From the NCBI GenBank assembly GCA_900550175.1, contig URQX01000059.1, forward strand, positions 1 to 10,002: a stretch of 10,002 nt of DNA, given 5' to 3'. Within the stretch, counting starts at the first letter, position 1. Each line of letters begins with the position of its first letter. Position numbers and translations under genes: made by a program. This document shows, one piece after another, positions 1 to 5,591 of this stretch. The notes beneath the pieces are model-generated. The model saw only the letters and a list, made by a program, of their open reading frames with translations. It was not told where the DNA came from and did not search any database. This DNA is from an uncultured Veillonella sp. (lineage in GTDB: Bacteria > Bacillota > Negativicutes > Veillonellales > Veillonellaceae).

Positions 1-361
1 ACACATATTTGAACTTGGTGAAACGAGCAATACATAAGTTCATCAATAAGCCTACTACGAGAATAGACATCGTTTCAACACCAAGTACCTTTTGTGCTAC
101 AGCCACGATAGCCTCGTTATTTGGTACTACACCAGTAATGTGGAAGCCATGCTCGATCATCTTACCTAGTGGATCAAGGTTATTAACGATAACACCTGCA
201 CCAGCTGCGAGCATCAAGTAGCCAAGAATAGGTTTTAATGTACCAGTCATTACCTTATGAAATGGGCGTTTCAAGGCAATCAAACCTATACATGACATAA
301 TACCAATTAAAAGTGCTGGTTGAGACAGCACATCACGTAAGAACTCTAATACCATTTCCAT
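1..361 (-). CDS. ulaA: PTS ascorbate-type transporter, IIC permease (UlaA/SgaT family), C-terminus beyond window
   Basis: This is the membrane channel subunit of a phosphotransferase system, which moves the sugar acid across the inner membrane while IIB phosphorylates it. The visible 120 codons start MEMVLEFLRDVLSQPALLIG and continue with a small-residue-rich hydrophobic stretch (GYLMLAAGAGVIVNNLDPL) typical of the UlaA N-terminus. A second hydrophobic segment (MSILVVGLLMNLCIARF) lies near the window edge. The start at 361 is set by AGGAGG seven bases upstream. It is the third gene of the operon, 29 bases after the IIB stop. UlaA proteins are usually over 400 residues, so roughly the first quarter is present; the cut is the window edge, not a mutation. 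Family assignment is firm. L-ascorbate as substrate is only the family default, since related permeases may carry other pentose-derived substrates. Confidence 0.88.
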   Translation of the reverse strand, partial: MEMVLEFLRDVLSQPALLIGIMSCIGLIALKRPFHKVMTGTLKPILGYLMLAAGAGVIVNNLDPLGKMIEHGFHITGVVPNNEAIVAVAQKVLGVETMSILVVGLLMNLCIARFTKFKYV

Positions 362-390
362 GGCACTACCTCCTATATATAGTTGTTACA

Positions 391-666
391 TTATTGAGCT
401 GCTTGTTTCAATGCATCAAGAATATCTTCAGTGATTTTCTTTTTATTGATATAGCTGCGAACAATAGCGACATTCTTGTCTTCAAATTGTTCCGCTAACT
501 CTTTTACAGTTACAATAAGGTCCGCTTTACGACCTTGTGCGGCATTAAAATCAATAGATTCAACTTGTGCATCAATACCATTTTCAGCACAGATTTCTTC
601 AATTTTCATTTTTAGCATCAAGCTAGAACCAATGCCATTACCGCATACAGTTAATACAGAAATCAT
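391..666 (-). CDS. ulaB: PTS ascorbate-type IIB component (UlaB family)
   Basis: This small cytoplasmic phosphocarrier takes phosphate from IIA and passes it to the sugar at the IIC permease. It has 91 residues, the normal size for a free-standing IIB of the lactose/ascorbate fold. The N-terminus MISVLTVCGNGIGSSLMLKM carries the phosphorylation loop, with Cys8 as the expected phospho-acceptor followed by the glycine/serine phosphate-binding turn. An AGGAGG ribosome binding site lies immediately before the start and overlaps the TAG stop of the upstream IIA gene, so translation of the two is probably coupled. It is flanked by IIA (12 bases upstream) and IIC (29 bases downstream) on the same strand. 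Assignment as the ascorbate-type IIB rests on the Cys loop plus the UlaA-type neighbour. Confidence 0.9.
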   Translation of the reverse strand: MISVLTVCGNGIGSSLMLKMKIEEICAENGIDAQVESIDFNAAQGRKADLIVTVKELAEQFEDKNVAIVRSYINKKKITEDILDALKQAAQ

Positions 667-678
667 ACTTGCCTCCTC

Positions 679-1143
679 CTAAACGTATTCTTGATCTTCT
701 AAACGCTCTGCCAAGAATGCTTGTACATCTTCAATACTTTCAAAATCAGCGGCCGCATCTAAAAACTCATCATCCTCAAATAATGTAGCAATATCCGTCA
801 ACAACTGAATATGTTCATCCTTGTTTGGAGCACATAAAAACAACGCAATAGAAACAGGATCATTGTCAGGACTACCAAAATTCAATGGTTTTTCTAAGGT
901 TACCAATGCAGTACCTACACGTTTTGCCCCATGTTCCGGACGAGCATGTGGCATAGCAAGACCTGGTGCCAATACAATATATGGCCCCATTTCACGTACT
1001 ACCTCTACCATAGCCTCCGTATAAGATGGATCAGTAAAACCCGCATCAACCATGAGTTGGCCACCGTGACGAATTACCTCTTCCCACGTTTCTGCAGGAT
1101 AATGAAAGGATACATTATCCTCAGATAGTAAATCTTGTAACAA
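679..1143 (-). CDS. ulaC: PTS IIA component, UlaC/mannitol-fructose IIA family, TTG start
   Basis: This cytoplasmic PTS subunit accepts phosphate from HPr and hands it to IIB. The 154-residue protein carries the EIIA-2 active-site motif APGLAMPHARPEHG (residues 59-72), with His66 as the expected phosphohistidine. The following segments TALVTLEKPLNFGSPDNDPV and HIQLLTDIATLFEDD match the UlaC type closely. The start is TTG at 1143. AGGAGG sits seven bases upstream, and no in-frame ATG follows before the conserved core begins, so the TTG is supported. It is the first gene of the operon and ends 12 bases before IIB. A TATAAT hexamer at 1186-1181 provides a likely promoter. No ascorbate catabolic genes (UlaD/E/F type) are visible upstream; they could lie beyond the left edge. 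Confidence 0.9.
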   Translation of the reverse strand: MLQDLLSEDNVSFHYPAETWEEVIRHGGQLMVDAGFTDPSYTEAMVEVVREMGPYIVLAPGLAMPHARPEHGAKRVGTALVTLEKPLNFGSPDNDPVSIALFLCAPNKDEHIQLLTDIATLFEDDEFLDAAADFESIEDVQAFLAERLEDQEYV

Positions 1144-1180
1144 GCTAACACCTCCTGAATTTACTTACGTACATACTTTT

Positions 1181-1186
1181 ATTATA
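1181..1186 (-). promoter_or_regulatory. Likely -10 element of the PTS operon promoter
   Basis: On the minus strand a perfect TATAAT lies 38 bases before the TTG start of the IIA gene. The -35 region at 16-18 bases spacing is poor (TATGAA or similar), so the promoter may depend on an activator, as many PTS operons do. Inference from sequence only. Confidence 0.5.
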
Positions 1187-1269
1187 TCCATTCTGTGAGT
1201 TTTTTCATATAACAAAATAAGCATACGACTATAAAACAAATAAATATGGCAACTCTATTCGCAACGGAA

Positions 1270-1298
1270 AAGGTCCCAATTCATTGAATTGGGACCTT
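1270..1298 (-). terminator. Strong hairpin, probable terminator downstream of the 57-aa gene
   Basis: AAGGTCCCAATTCA and its exact reverse complement face each other across a single base, giving a 14-base perfect inverted repeat (in practice a stem of about 12 with a short loop). On the minus strand the 3' arm ends in TTTT and then CCG, so the U tract is short. On the plus strand it is followed by TTCTTCG. It lies between the small gene (ending 1435) and the PTS promoter, which fits a terminator that insulates the PTS operon. A regulatory hairpin or protein site cannot be excluded. Confidence 0.6.
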
Positions 1299-1314
1299 CT
1301 TCGTACTGCTTTGT

Positions 1315-1427
1315 ATTGCACACAGCATATAGTTAGAGAGTAGAGATGTGTTGTAGTTGAAAGATTTAAATAATGGGTTATTGTAACATAGATTAAAAGT
1401 TTATTATGTTGTATATGCTGTGACAAT
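1315..1427 (-). other. Wide inverted repeat enclosing small hairpins; possible structured RNA
   Basis: CACAGCATATA (1321-1331) is matched exactly by its reverse complement at 1412-1422. The pairing resumes with ATTG (1315-1318) against CAAT (1424-1427) after a small asymmetric bulge. Inside are two further compatible short helices: 1369-1373 with 1378-1382, and 1385-1390 with 1405-1410. The region lies just after the stop of the small gene at 1435 and just before the strong hairpin at 1270-1298 on the minus strand. It could therefore be a structured 3' UTR or a separate small RNA. No known RNA family is recognised. The inner helices are A/T-rich and could be chance. Confidence 0.3.
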
Positions 1428-1434
1428 GCCTTAT

Positions 1435-1608
1435 TTATGCATTTCTAGTACATTGTTGCCTATAGCGTTTATCATTATTAGCCTTGATGGCCATAATTAA
1501 TGGTTTGAGTGAAAGAAACTCTTCATCACTAAGTCGAATGGTTCTACCAATACGTTTAATCGGTTTACGTGGGCGCCCGGCACCGCGTCTAGTTCCACCC
1601 CATGCCAT
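1435..1608 (-). CDS. Small basic hypothetical protein, 57 aa, GAGRPRKP N-terminus
   Basis: This is a short reading frame of 57 codons running from ATG 1608 to TAA 1435. It begins MAWGGTRRGAGRPRKPIKRI, continues with GRTIRLSDEEFLSLKPLIMA and ends NDKRYRQQCTRNA. The G-G-x-R-x-G-A-G-R-P-x-K-P opening followed by an 'R-L-S-D-E-E' helix start is a pattern seen at the N-termini of many small basic, often DNA-associated or phage/plasmid-type proteins. Function here is unknown. ATG 1608 is preferred because GAGG lies seven bases before it; ATG 1614 is in frame but almost touches that site. A promoter (TTGCAT, 17 bases, TATACT) lies upstream at 1651-1679. The protein is isolated on both sides by A/T-rich non-coding DNA, which fits an accessory or remnant gene. 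I am fairly sure it is a real or recently real coding region, but not what it does. Confidence 0.6.
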   Translation of the reverse strand: MAWGGTRRGAGRPRKPIKRIGRTIRLSDEEFLSLKPLIMAIKANNDKRYRQQCTRNA

Positions 1609-1650
1609 ATACATACCTCACTTTTCACTTGAAAAACTCCTTCTACCGAT

Positions 1651-1679
1651 AGTATAACCTCCGCTACATAAGTATGCAA
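1651..1679 (-). promoter_or_regulatory. Candidate promoter of the 57-aa gene
   Basis: Minus-strand TTGCAT (1679-1674) and TATACT (1656-1651) are separated by exactly 17 bases, about 45 bases before the preferred ATG at 1608. The -10 matches five of six consensus bases and the -35 three of six. Confidence 0.45.
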
Positions 1680-1975
1680 TAGCTATTCATTATAAACAGC
1701 CTTAAAACAGTCCATAAATAAGTAATAAACTGTATTTATTAATAAAATGCATAATTAAGAAAAGCACATATTTATAAGCATTTCTCTATATTCAACTTGA
1801 TTTTTAACATTAATGTTGCCAAATATAGATAAATCGCTTTTATAGAATATAGTATTTAAAACCTAATGTATACCTACATTCTTTGATGACAAATTCATAA
1901 TAAACTACAAAAAGTATTAAAATCTAATTGGTAAATTGTATAACTCAATTAATCCAATTCTTAAACAACAGAACT
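1680..1975. other. A/T-rich intergenic stretch with nothing recognisable
   Basis: About 300 very A/T-rich bases lie between the small gene's promoter and the pit terminator. I see no reading frame with a plausible ribosome binding site, no tRNA-like fold, no repeats longer than chance and no transposase remnant on either strand. Confidence 0.6.
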
Positions 1976-2004
1976 AAAAAAAGACTGCTGTCGCAGTCTT
2001 TTTT
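1976..2004 (-). terminator. Intrinsic terminator of the DUF47-pit operon
   Basis: GACTGC and GCAGTC pair around a TGTC loop, flanked by a run of seven A and a run of six T. In minus-strand RNA this is a GC stem followed by seven U, about 20 bases after the pit stop codon. The symmetrical A and T runs make it able to work in both directions. Confidence 0.9.
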
Positions 2005-2024
2005 ATTTTTATATAGCTATTATA

Positions 2025-3023
2025 TTAACCAAATAGTAAATGACCTATTTCATAAGCAATAGCCGCTACAATACCAGATAGTGGAATTGTTACAAACCAC
2101 GCCAATACCATAGATCTTGCTACGCCCCAGTTAACAGCTTTTAAACGTTTAGAGGAACCAACGCCTAGCAAGGAACCACTTACAACGTGTGTAGTACTTA
2201 CAGGTAAATGTAAGAATGTAGCTGTAAAAATAGTGATGGCAGAGTTTAAGTCAGCAGCGAAACCATTGATAGTTTCCAATTTGAAAATCTTAGTCCCCAT
2301 AGTAGAGATGATTTTCCAACCGCCTACTGCTGTACCCATGGCCATAGCCGTAGCACAACAAAGTTTAACCCATACTGGTACCTCTAATGTATCGATAAAG
2401 CCACCGCTAAGTAATGTTAAGGTAATAATCCCCATCGCCTTTTGCGCATCATTAGAACCATGAGAAAAGGCCATCATGATGGCAGATACAATTTGCATGG
2501 ATCTAAATCTATCATTCAATACGATTGGAGAAAATCTACCAAAGATAAGCAACAATACTTTCATCACAATATAGCCACCAATCATGGCTACAATTGGAGA
2601 TAAAATAAGGGATAAGAAAATCTTTATAATCCCTGCCTCATTTAAAGCATCGAACCCTACGGACCAACCTACAGCACCGATGATACCACCGATAAGAGCA
2701 TGAGATGAGGAACTAGGAATCCCCCAATACCATGTAAGCAAGTTCCATGTTATGGCACCAATAAGAGCTGCTGAGATAATCGCACTATTAATGAGAGACG
2801 CAGACATTACGATGTCACCACCGATTGTCTTTGCTACGCCTGTACTAACCATGGCCCCCAAGAAATTGAGTGCCGCAGTCATCATAATTGCCTTTTTAGG
2901 TTCAATAGCACGGGTTGAAACAGATGTAGCAATGGCGTTCGCCGTATCGTGGAAGCCATTGATATAGTCGAAGGCTAATGCTAAAAATACTACTAGCCAT
3001 ACTAAATAATTAGCATCAAGCAT
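2025..3023 (-). CDS. pit: Low-affinity inorganic phosphate permease, Pit/PHO4 family
   Basis: This inner-membrane permease takes up inorganic phosphate, typically as a metal-phosphate complex driven by a cation gradient. The 332-residue protein shows the two inverted PHO4 repeats of the family. The first has DYINGFHDTANAIAT (19-33) and GIPSSSSHALIGG (101-113). The second has SHGSNDAQKAMG (187-198) and LPVSTTHVVSGSLLG (273-287). Hydrophobic segments fill most of the rest, giving about ten membrane spans. The length is typical of the shorter bacterial Pit proteins. Its start overlaps the last 8 bases of the DUF47 gene, and no good ribosome binding site precedes it, so translation is likely coupled to DUF47. 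An intrinsic terminator follows within 25 bases. Phosphate is the usual substrate of Pit-DUF47 pairs; sulfate (CysP-like) is possible but less likely. Confidence 0.93.
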   Translation of the reverse strand: MLDANYLVWLVVFLALAFDYINGFHDTANAIATSVSTRAIEPKKAIMMTAALNFLGAMVSTGVAKTIGGDIVMSASLINSAIISAALIGAITWNLLTWYWGIPSSSSHALIGGIIGAVGWSVGFDALNEAGIIKIFLSLILSPIVAMIGGYIVMKVLLLIFGRFSPIVLNDRFRSMQIVSAIMMAFSHGSNDAQKAMGIITLTLLSGGFIDTLEVPVWVKLCCATAMAMGTAVGGWKIISTMGTKIFKLETINGFAADLNSAITIFTATFLHLPVSTTHVVSGSLLGVGSSKRLKAVNWGVARSMVLAWFVTIPLSGIVAAIAYEIGHLLFG

Positions 3024-3645
3024 ACTTCAATACTACCCGGCGGAATGTACCAACCAAATCTTCGCAACCATCGATTACATCCTCCATGGCACTAAGGATT
3101 TCCTTCCATTTGATAATTTCAATAGGATCTGTACACTCAGTAAAGAGTTTTGCCATTTCTTCGTGGTAAATATTATCCGCTTCAGACTCAAGTTTCAATA
3201 CTTGGTGTACACGGCCTTCTACCTTTACATGGTCCTTTTTAAGGCTACCCATATAACCAATAGATTTATTAATATGCTTAACGCATTTTACAACGATTTC
3301 ACTCATGCGGATAGCACCATCACTAGGTTTACCAACGTGGTACATAACCATTTTATCCATGATTTCTTTAATATTATCCAATGTAGTATCCAATTGGTCG
3401 ATTAGAAGCTGAATATCTTCGCGATCCATTGGAGTGATGAATGTTTTACGCAAACGTTCTACAGTTTCGGTTACTAATTCATCGGCTGCTTTTTCCTTTG
3501 TATCAATTTCAAGAAAAGCCTCTTCTTTAGAGATTTCGCCTTTAAACACACGCTCCATCATCTCTGCACTTTCATATGTAAGGGCAGCATGATTTTCTAA
3601 AATACTGAAAAATTTTTCTTCTTTTCCTTTTAATTTAAAAGCCAT
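3016..3645 (-). CDS. DUF47 / PhoU-like Pit accessory protein
   Basis: This soluble, nearly all-helical protein of 209 residues belongs to the DUF47 (PF01865, PhoU-related) family, whose genes commonly sit directly before pit. Family members are thought to regulate Pit transport; the mechanism is not settled. Visible family features are the N-terminal FFSILENHAALTYESAEMM, the acidic IDTKEKAADELV region (residues 47-58) and KIMDKMVMYH-like central helices. The C-terminal segment contains IIKWKEILSAMEDVIDGCEDLV. The E/D-rich helices resemble the metal-binding ExxxD pattern of PhoU proteins. ATG 3645 has AGGAGG six bases upstream. It is the first gene of the operon, and its TGA lies inside the first codons of pit. 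An extended -10 promoter lies about 50 bases upstream. No PhoB/PhoP-type box is obvious. Confidence 0.9.
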   Translation of the reverse strand: MAFKLKGKEEKFFSILENHAALTYESAEMMERVFKGEISKEEAFLEIDTKEKAADELVTETVERLRKTFITPMDREDIQLLIDQLDTTLDNIKEIMDKMVMYHVGKPSDGAIRMSEIVVKCVKHINKSIGYMGSLKKDHVKVEGRVHQVLKLESEADNIYHEEMAKLFTECTDPIEIIKWKEILSAMEDVIDGCEDLVGTFRRVVLKYA

Positions 3646-3842
3646 GAAGATCCTCCTGAAACAGTATTGATTGCTTCTATAAATATAATTTAATTATAGC
3701 ACACTAACCATAATTCCTAAACAATTTACCAATTTCTATATTCTAACCCCTATGCGTATATGGCATATATACTATTCATCAGCGTGAAAGCACCCATAAC
3801 AACATTGAAATATCATACAAGTAGTCGCTAAATTATCTGAAT
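3646..3842. other. Intergenic: DUF47-pit leader and spacer
   Basis: The stretch from 3646 to 3989 has no gene. Its right-hand end (3843-3989) carries the hydrogenase terminator and a short A/T-rich trailer with a weak hairpin at 3891-3909. Its left part carries the DUF47-pit promoter. Between these, 3702-3842 holds only a weak near-palindrome around 3758-3774, and I see no coding potential. Confidence 0.6.
3693..3701 (-). promoter_or_regulatory. Extended -10 promoter of the DUF47-pit operon
   Basis: The minus strand reads TGCTATAAT, a perfect TATAAT with the TGn extension, 48 bases before the DUF47 start codon. The -35 region is weak (TTTAGG at 17 bases), which is usual for extended -10 promoters. 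Confidence 0.65.
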
Positions 3843-3881
3843 AAAAAAAGCAGATAGCTGATTGAAAGATCAACTATCTGC
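3843..3881 (-). terminator. Intrinsic terminator of the hydrogenase gene
   Basis: Arms 3850-3862 and 3869-3881 form a 13-base stem (GCAGATAG core) around a six-base loop. On the minus-strand RNA the single mismatch becomes a G-U pair. Seven U follow (A run 3843-3849 on the plus strand). It sits about 110 bases after the hydrogenase stop. The other orientation has only four T, so it mainly serves the minus strand. Confidence 0.85.
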
Positions 3882-3989
3882 CTTTTATCTTAAGCCACAT
3901 ACGGGCTTAGTATGTATCAACTAATTACAACAGTTAACAGTTAATTGTTACAAATACGATTAATTATTACTGTTACTATTTTTTACCTA

Positions 3990-5459
3990 TTAGTTATTAG
4001 CTTCCGCTGCTGCTTTAGCCGCTTCTGCTGCCTTTTTCAAATTAGGCACAGATGTTGGACATGTAGCAGGCGTACAAGCGCCATTAGGACCTAAGTCTTC
4101 TGCACGGCTCACAAATGTAGTATGTAACATGTGATGTGCTTTATGGCTCATAGGTTTGCCATCGAAGAACTCAGCATATAATTTTTGGATATCTGGATTA
4201 TCACAAGCCGCTTTCACTTGTACCTCTGCATCGCGAGTATACAAGGACGCAATACGAGCTTCACGAGCCTTATCAGCCATTGGTAATTTAACACGTGGTT
4301 GACCACCACCACCAATACAGCCACCACGACAAGCCATTACTTCAATGAAGTCATAATGGATATTTTCTGCACGCATGCGTTCGATGAATTTACGCAAGTT
4401 GCCTGTACCATGAACAGCCGCCACATGTAATGTTTTGTCTCCAATGACTACATCTGCTTCACGAGCACCGTCCATACCACGAATTGCTTCGAATGGGATC
4501 AATGTTTGAGGTGCATCTTCACCAGTTGCTAGTTTGTAAGCCGCACGCATAGCCGCTTCCATAACGCCACCAGTATTACCGAAGATGATACCACCACCAG
4601 ATGCTTCACCCATCAATGGATCAAATGCAGAATCTTCTAATTCATCAAAGTTGATTTCTTCTGCACGTAACCATTTTGCAAGTTCACGTGTAGTAATACA
4701 GTAGTCTGTATCGCGCATTTCTGGTACATCCCAGTATTCAGCAGAGGAATTCATTTCGTCACGACGAATTTCGAATTTCTTAGCTGTACAAGGTGTTACT
4801 GCAACAGCAACGATTTGTTTTGCATCAAGGCCCATTTTTTCAGCAAAATAGGTTTTTTGTGTAGGCGCTTGCATTGCAATTGGACTCTTAGCAGTAGACA
4901 AGTTTGGCAAGAATTCTGGATAGAATGTTTCAGCAAACTTAACCCAAGCAGGACAGCAAGATGTGAATTGAGGCAAAACCGCATCACTATTGATAACGCG
5001 TTCCAACAACTCAGATGCTTCCTCCATGATAGTCATGTCAGCACCAAAGTTTGTATCTAAAATATAGTCGCCACCCAATTTACGAAGAGCAGCTACCATT
5101 TTACCTTCTACGAATGTACCTGCATCAAGGCCAAACTCTTCACCTAAGCCAACACGTACAGCAGGTGCAGTTTGGAAAACGACGATTTTATTAGGGTCAG
5201 CAATAGCTGCTTTTACTTCATCAATTTCAGATCGTTCATTAATGGAATCGAATGGACAAATAGATGCACATTGACCGCAATGAATACAAATTGGATGATC
5301 CCCATTAGTTGTCAAGTCATAATAATCAAATACGCCCATATCTACAGCACAAGCTTTACGACATAAGGAGCAGTTTTTACATTTGGATAAATCTTGTACT
5401 AATGCAATATTGCCGTCTTCAATTGGTACACGACGGTCTAAAAATTGGTACTTACTCAT
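3990..5459 (-). CDS. [FeFe] hydrogenase, monomeric, two N-terminal 4Fe-4S clusters, fused small-subunit domain
   Basis: This enzyme interconverts protons and H2 using ferredoxin-type electrons; in fermenters it usually disposes of excess reductant. It has 489 residues. A 2x[4Fe-4S] ferredoxin domain has Cys27/30/33/37 and Cys58/61/64/68. The H-cluster domain has L1 TSCCPAW (167-172 region; Cys168 as proton-relay and Cys169 as ligand), L2 TPCTAKKFE (222-230; Cys224) and L3 EVMACRGGCIGGGGQP (373-388; Cys377, Cys381). An Fe-hydrogenase small-subunit domain follows at about 395-450, and then a C-terminal tail with Cys462, Cys467 and an Ala/Lys-rich end. All cluster ligands are present. L2 has Thr where the classical motif has Met, and L3 has Arg where Pro is common. 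There is no signal peptide, so it is cytoplasmic. ATG 5459 follows AGGAGG. It has its own promoter and terminator. Maturases HydE/F/G are not in the window. I incline to a group B-like enzyme but cannot prove it. Confidence 0.93.
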   Translation of the reverse strand: MSKYQFLDRRVPIEDGNIALVQDLSKCKNCSLCRKACAVDMGVFDYYDLTTNGDHPICIHCGQCASICPFDSINERSEIDEVKAAIADPNKIVVFQTAPAVRVGLGEEFGLDAGTFVEGKMVAALRKLGGDYILDTNFGADMTIMEEASELLERVINSDAVLPQFTSCCPAWVKFAETFYPEFLPNLSTAKSPIAMQAPTQKTYFAEKMGLDAKQIVAVAVTPCTAKKFEIRRDEMNSSAEYWDVPEMRDTDYCITTRELAKWLRAEEINFDELEDSAFDPLMGEASGGGIIFGNTGGVMEAAMRAAYKLATGEDAPQTLIPFEAIRGMDGAREADVVIGDKTLHVAAVHGTGNLRKFIERMRAENIHYDFIEVMACRGGCIGGGGQPRVKLPMADKAREARIASLYTRDAEVQVKAACDNPDIQKLYAEFFDGKPMSHKAHHMLHTTFVSRAEDLGPNGACTPATCPTSVPNLKKAAEAAKAAAEANN

Positions 5460-5477
5460 GAGTTCCTCCTACTTAGG

Positions 5478-5494
5478 TAACGTTGTTATCGTTA
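5478..5494. promoter_or_regulatory. Palindrome in the hydrogenase leader, candidate operator
   Basis: TAACG and CGTTA flank TTGTTAT, just after the expected transcription start and before the ribosome binding site. The inner TTGTTA resembles one half of a clostridial-type Rex site, but the second half is poor. It could equally be a short leader hairpin. Confidence 0.3.
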
Positions 5495-5503
5495 ATCGAT
5501 GAA

Positions 5504-5532
5504 ATTATACTATACATTGTGATTTTTATCAA
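5504..5532 (-). promoter_or_regulatory. Sigma-70-type promoter of the hydrogenase gene
   Basis: Minus-strand TTGATA (5532-5527), a spacer of exactly 17 bases and a perfect TATAAT (5509-5504) lie 45 bases before the start codon. This is the best-matching minus-strand promoter in the window and makes the hydrogenase an independent unit from the upstream ABC-F gene. Confidence 0.85.
5519..5532 (-). promoter_or_regulatory. Crp/Fnr-type box overlapping the hydrogenase -35
   Basis: The minus strand reads TTGAT-AAAA-ATCAC, nine of ten bases of the Fnr-type consensus TTGAT-N4-ATCAA. It contains the whole -35 hexamer, so a bound regulator would be expected to repress. The same stretch read more broadly (TTGTGAT-TTTT-ATCAATA on the plus strand) also partly resembles a Rex site. 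Confidence 0.4.
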
Positions 5533-5591
5533 TAAATTTACATGTAATTCCTTTGCATAACAGATATTAAAAAATCGCATGAGACAAGGAA

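Noticed and set aside
1229..1426. A 65-codon minus-strand frame in the gap before the PTS operon
   Set aside because: It runs through the perfect hairpin at 1270-1298, has no ribosome binding site and its product looks random.
1315..1427. Miniature transposable element bounded by the 11-bp inverted repeats
   Set aside because: No target-site duplication flanks the repeats and no second copy is seen in the window; an RNA stem explains them as well.
1144..1434. T-box or riboswitch leader for the PTS operon, suggested by the strong hairpin
   Set aside because: No T-box sequence, specifier stem or known aptamer core is visible, and a separate TATAAT lies between the hairpin and the IIA gene.
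1497..1679. A 60-codon minus-strand frame overlapping the 57-aa gene, with AAGGAG before an internal GTG
   Set aside because: The product shows no family pattern, while the overlapping frame gives the recognisable GAGRPRKP sequence. The GTG spacing is acceptable, so a translated overlap is not fully excluded.
3646..3720. Pho box upstream of the DUF47-pit operon
   Set aside because: I could not find direct repeats of a PhoB/PhoP type at the right distance from the extended -10.
3891..3950. Short palindromes (TAAGCC/GGCTTA and TAACA/TGTTA) after the hydrogenase gene
   Set aside because: Stems of five or six A/T-rich bases are expected by chance; the real terminator is the 13-base stem at 3850-3881.
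4796..5060. Frames on both strands inside the hydrogenase gene
   Set aside because: They are shadows of the hydrogenase coding sequence, with Cys/Leu-rich random composition and no start signals.
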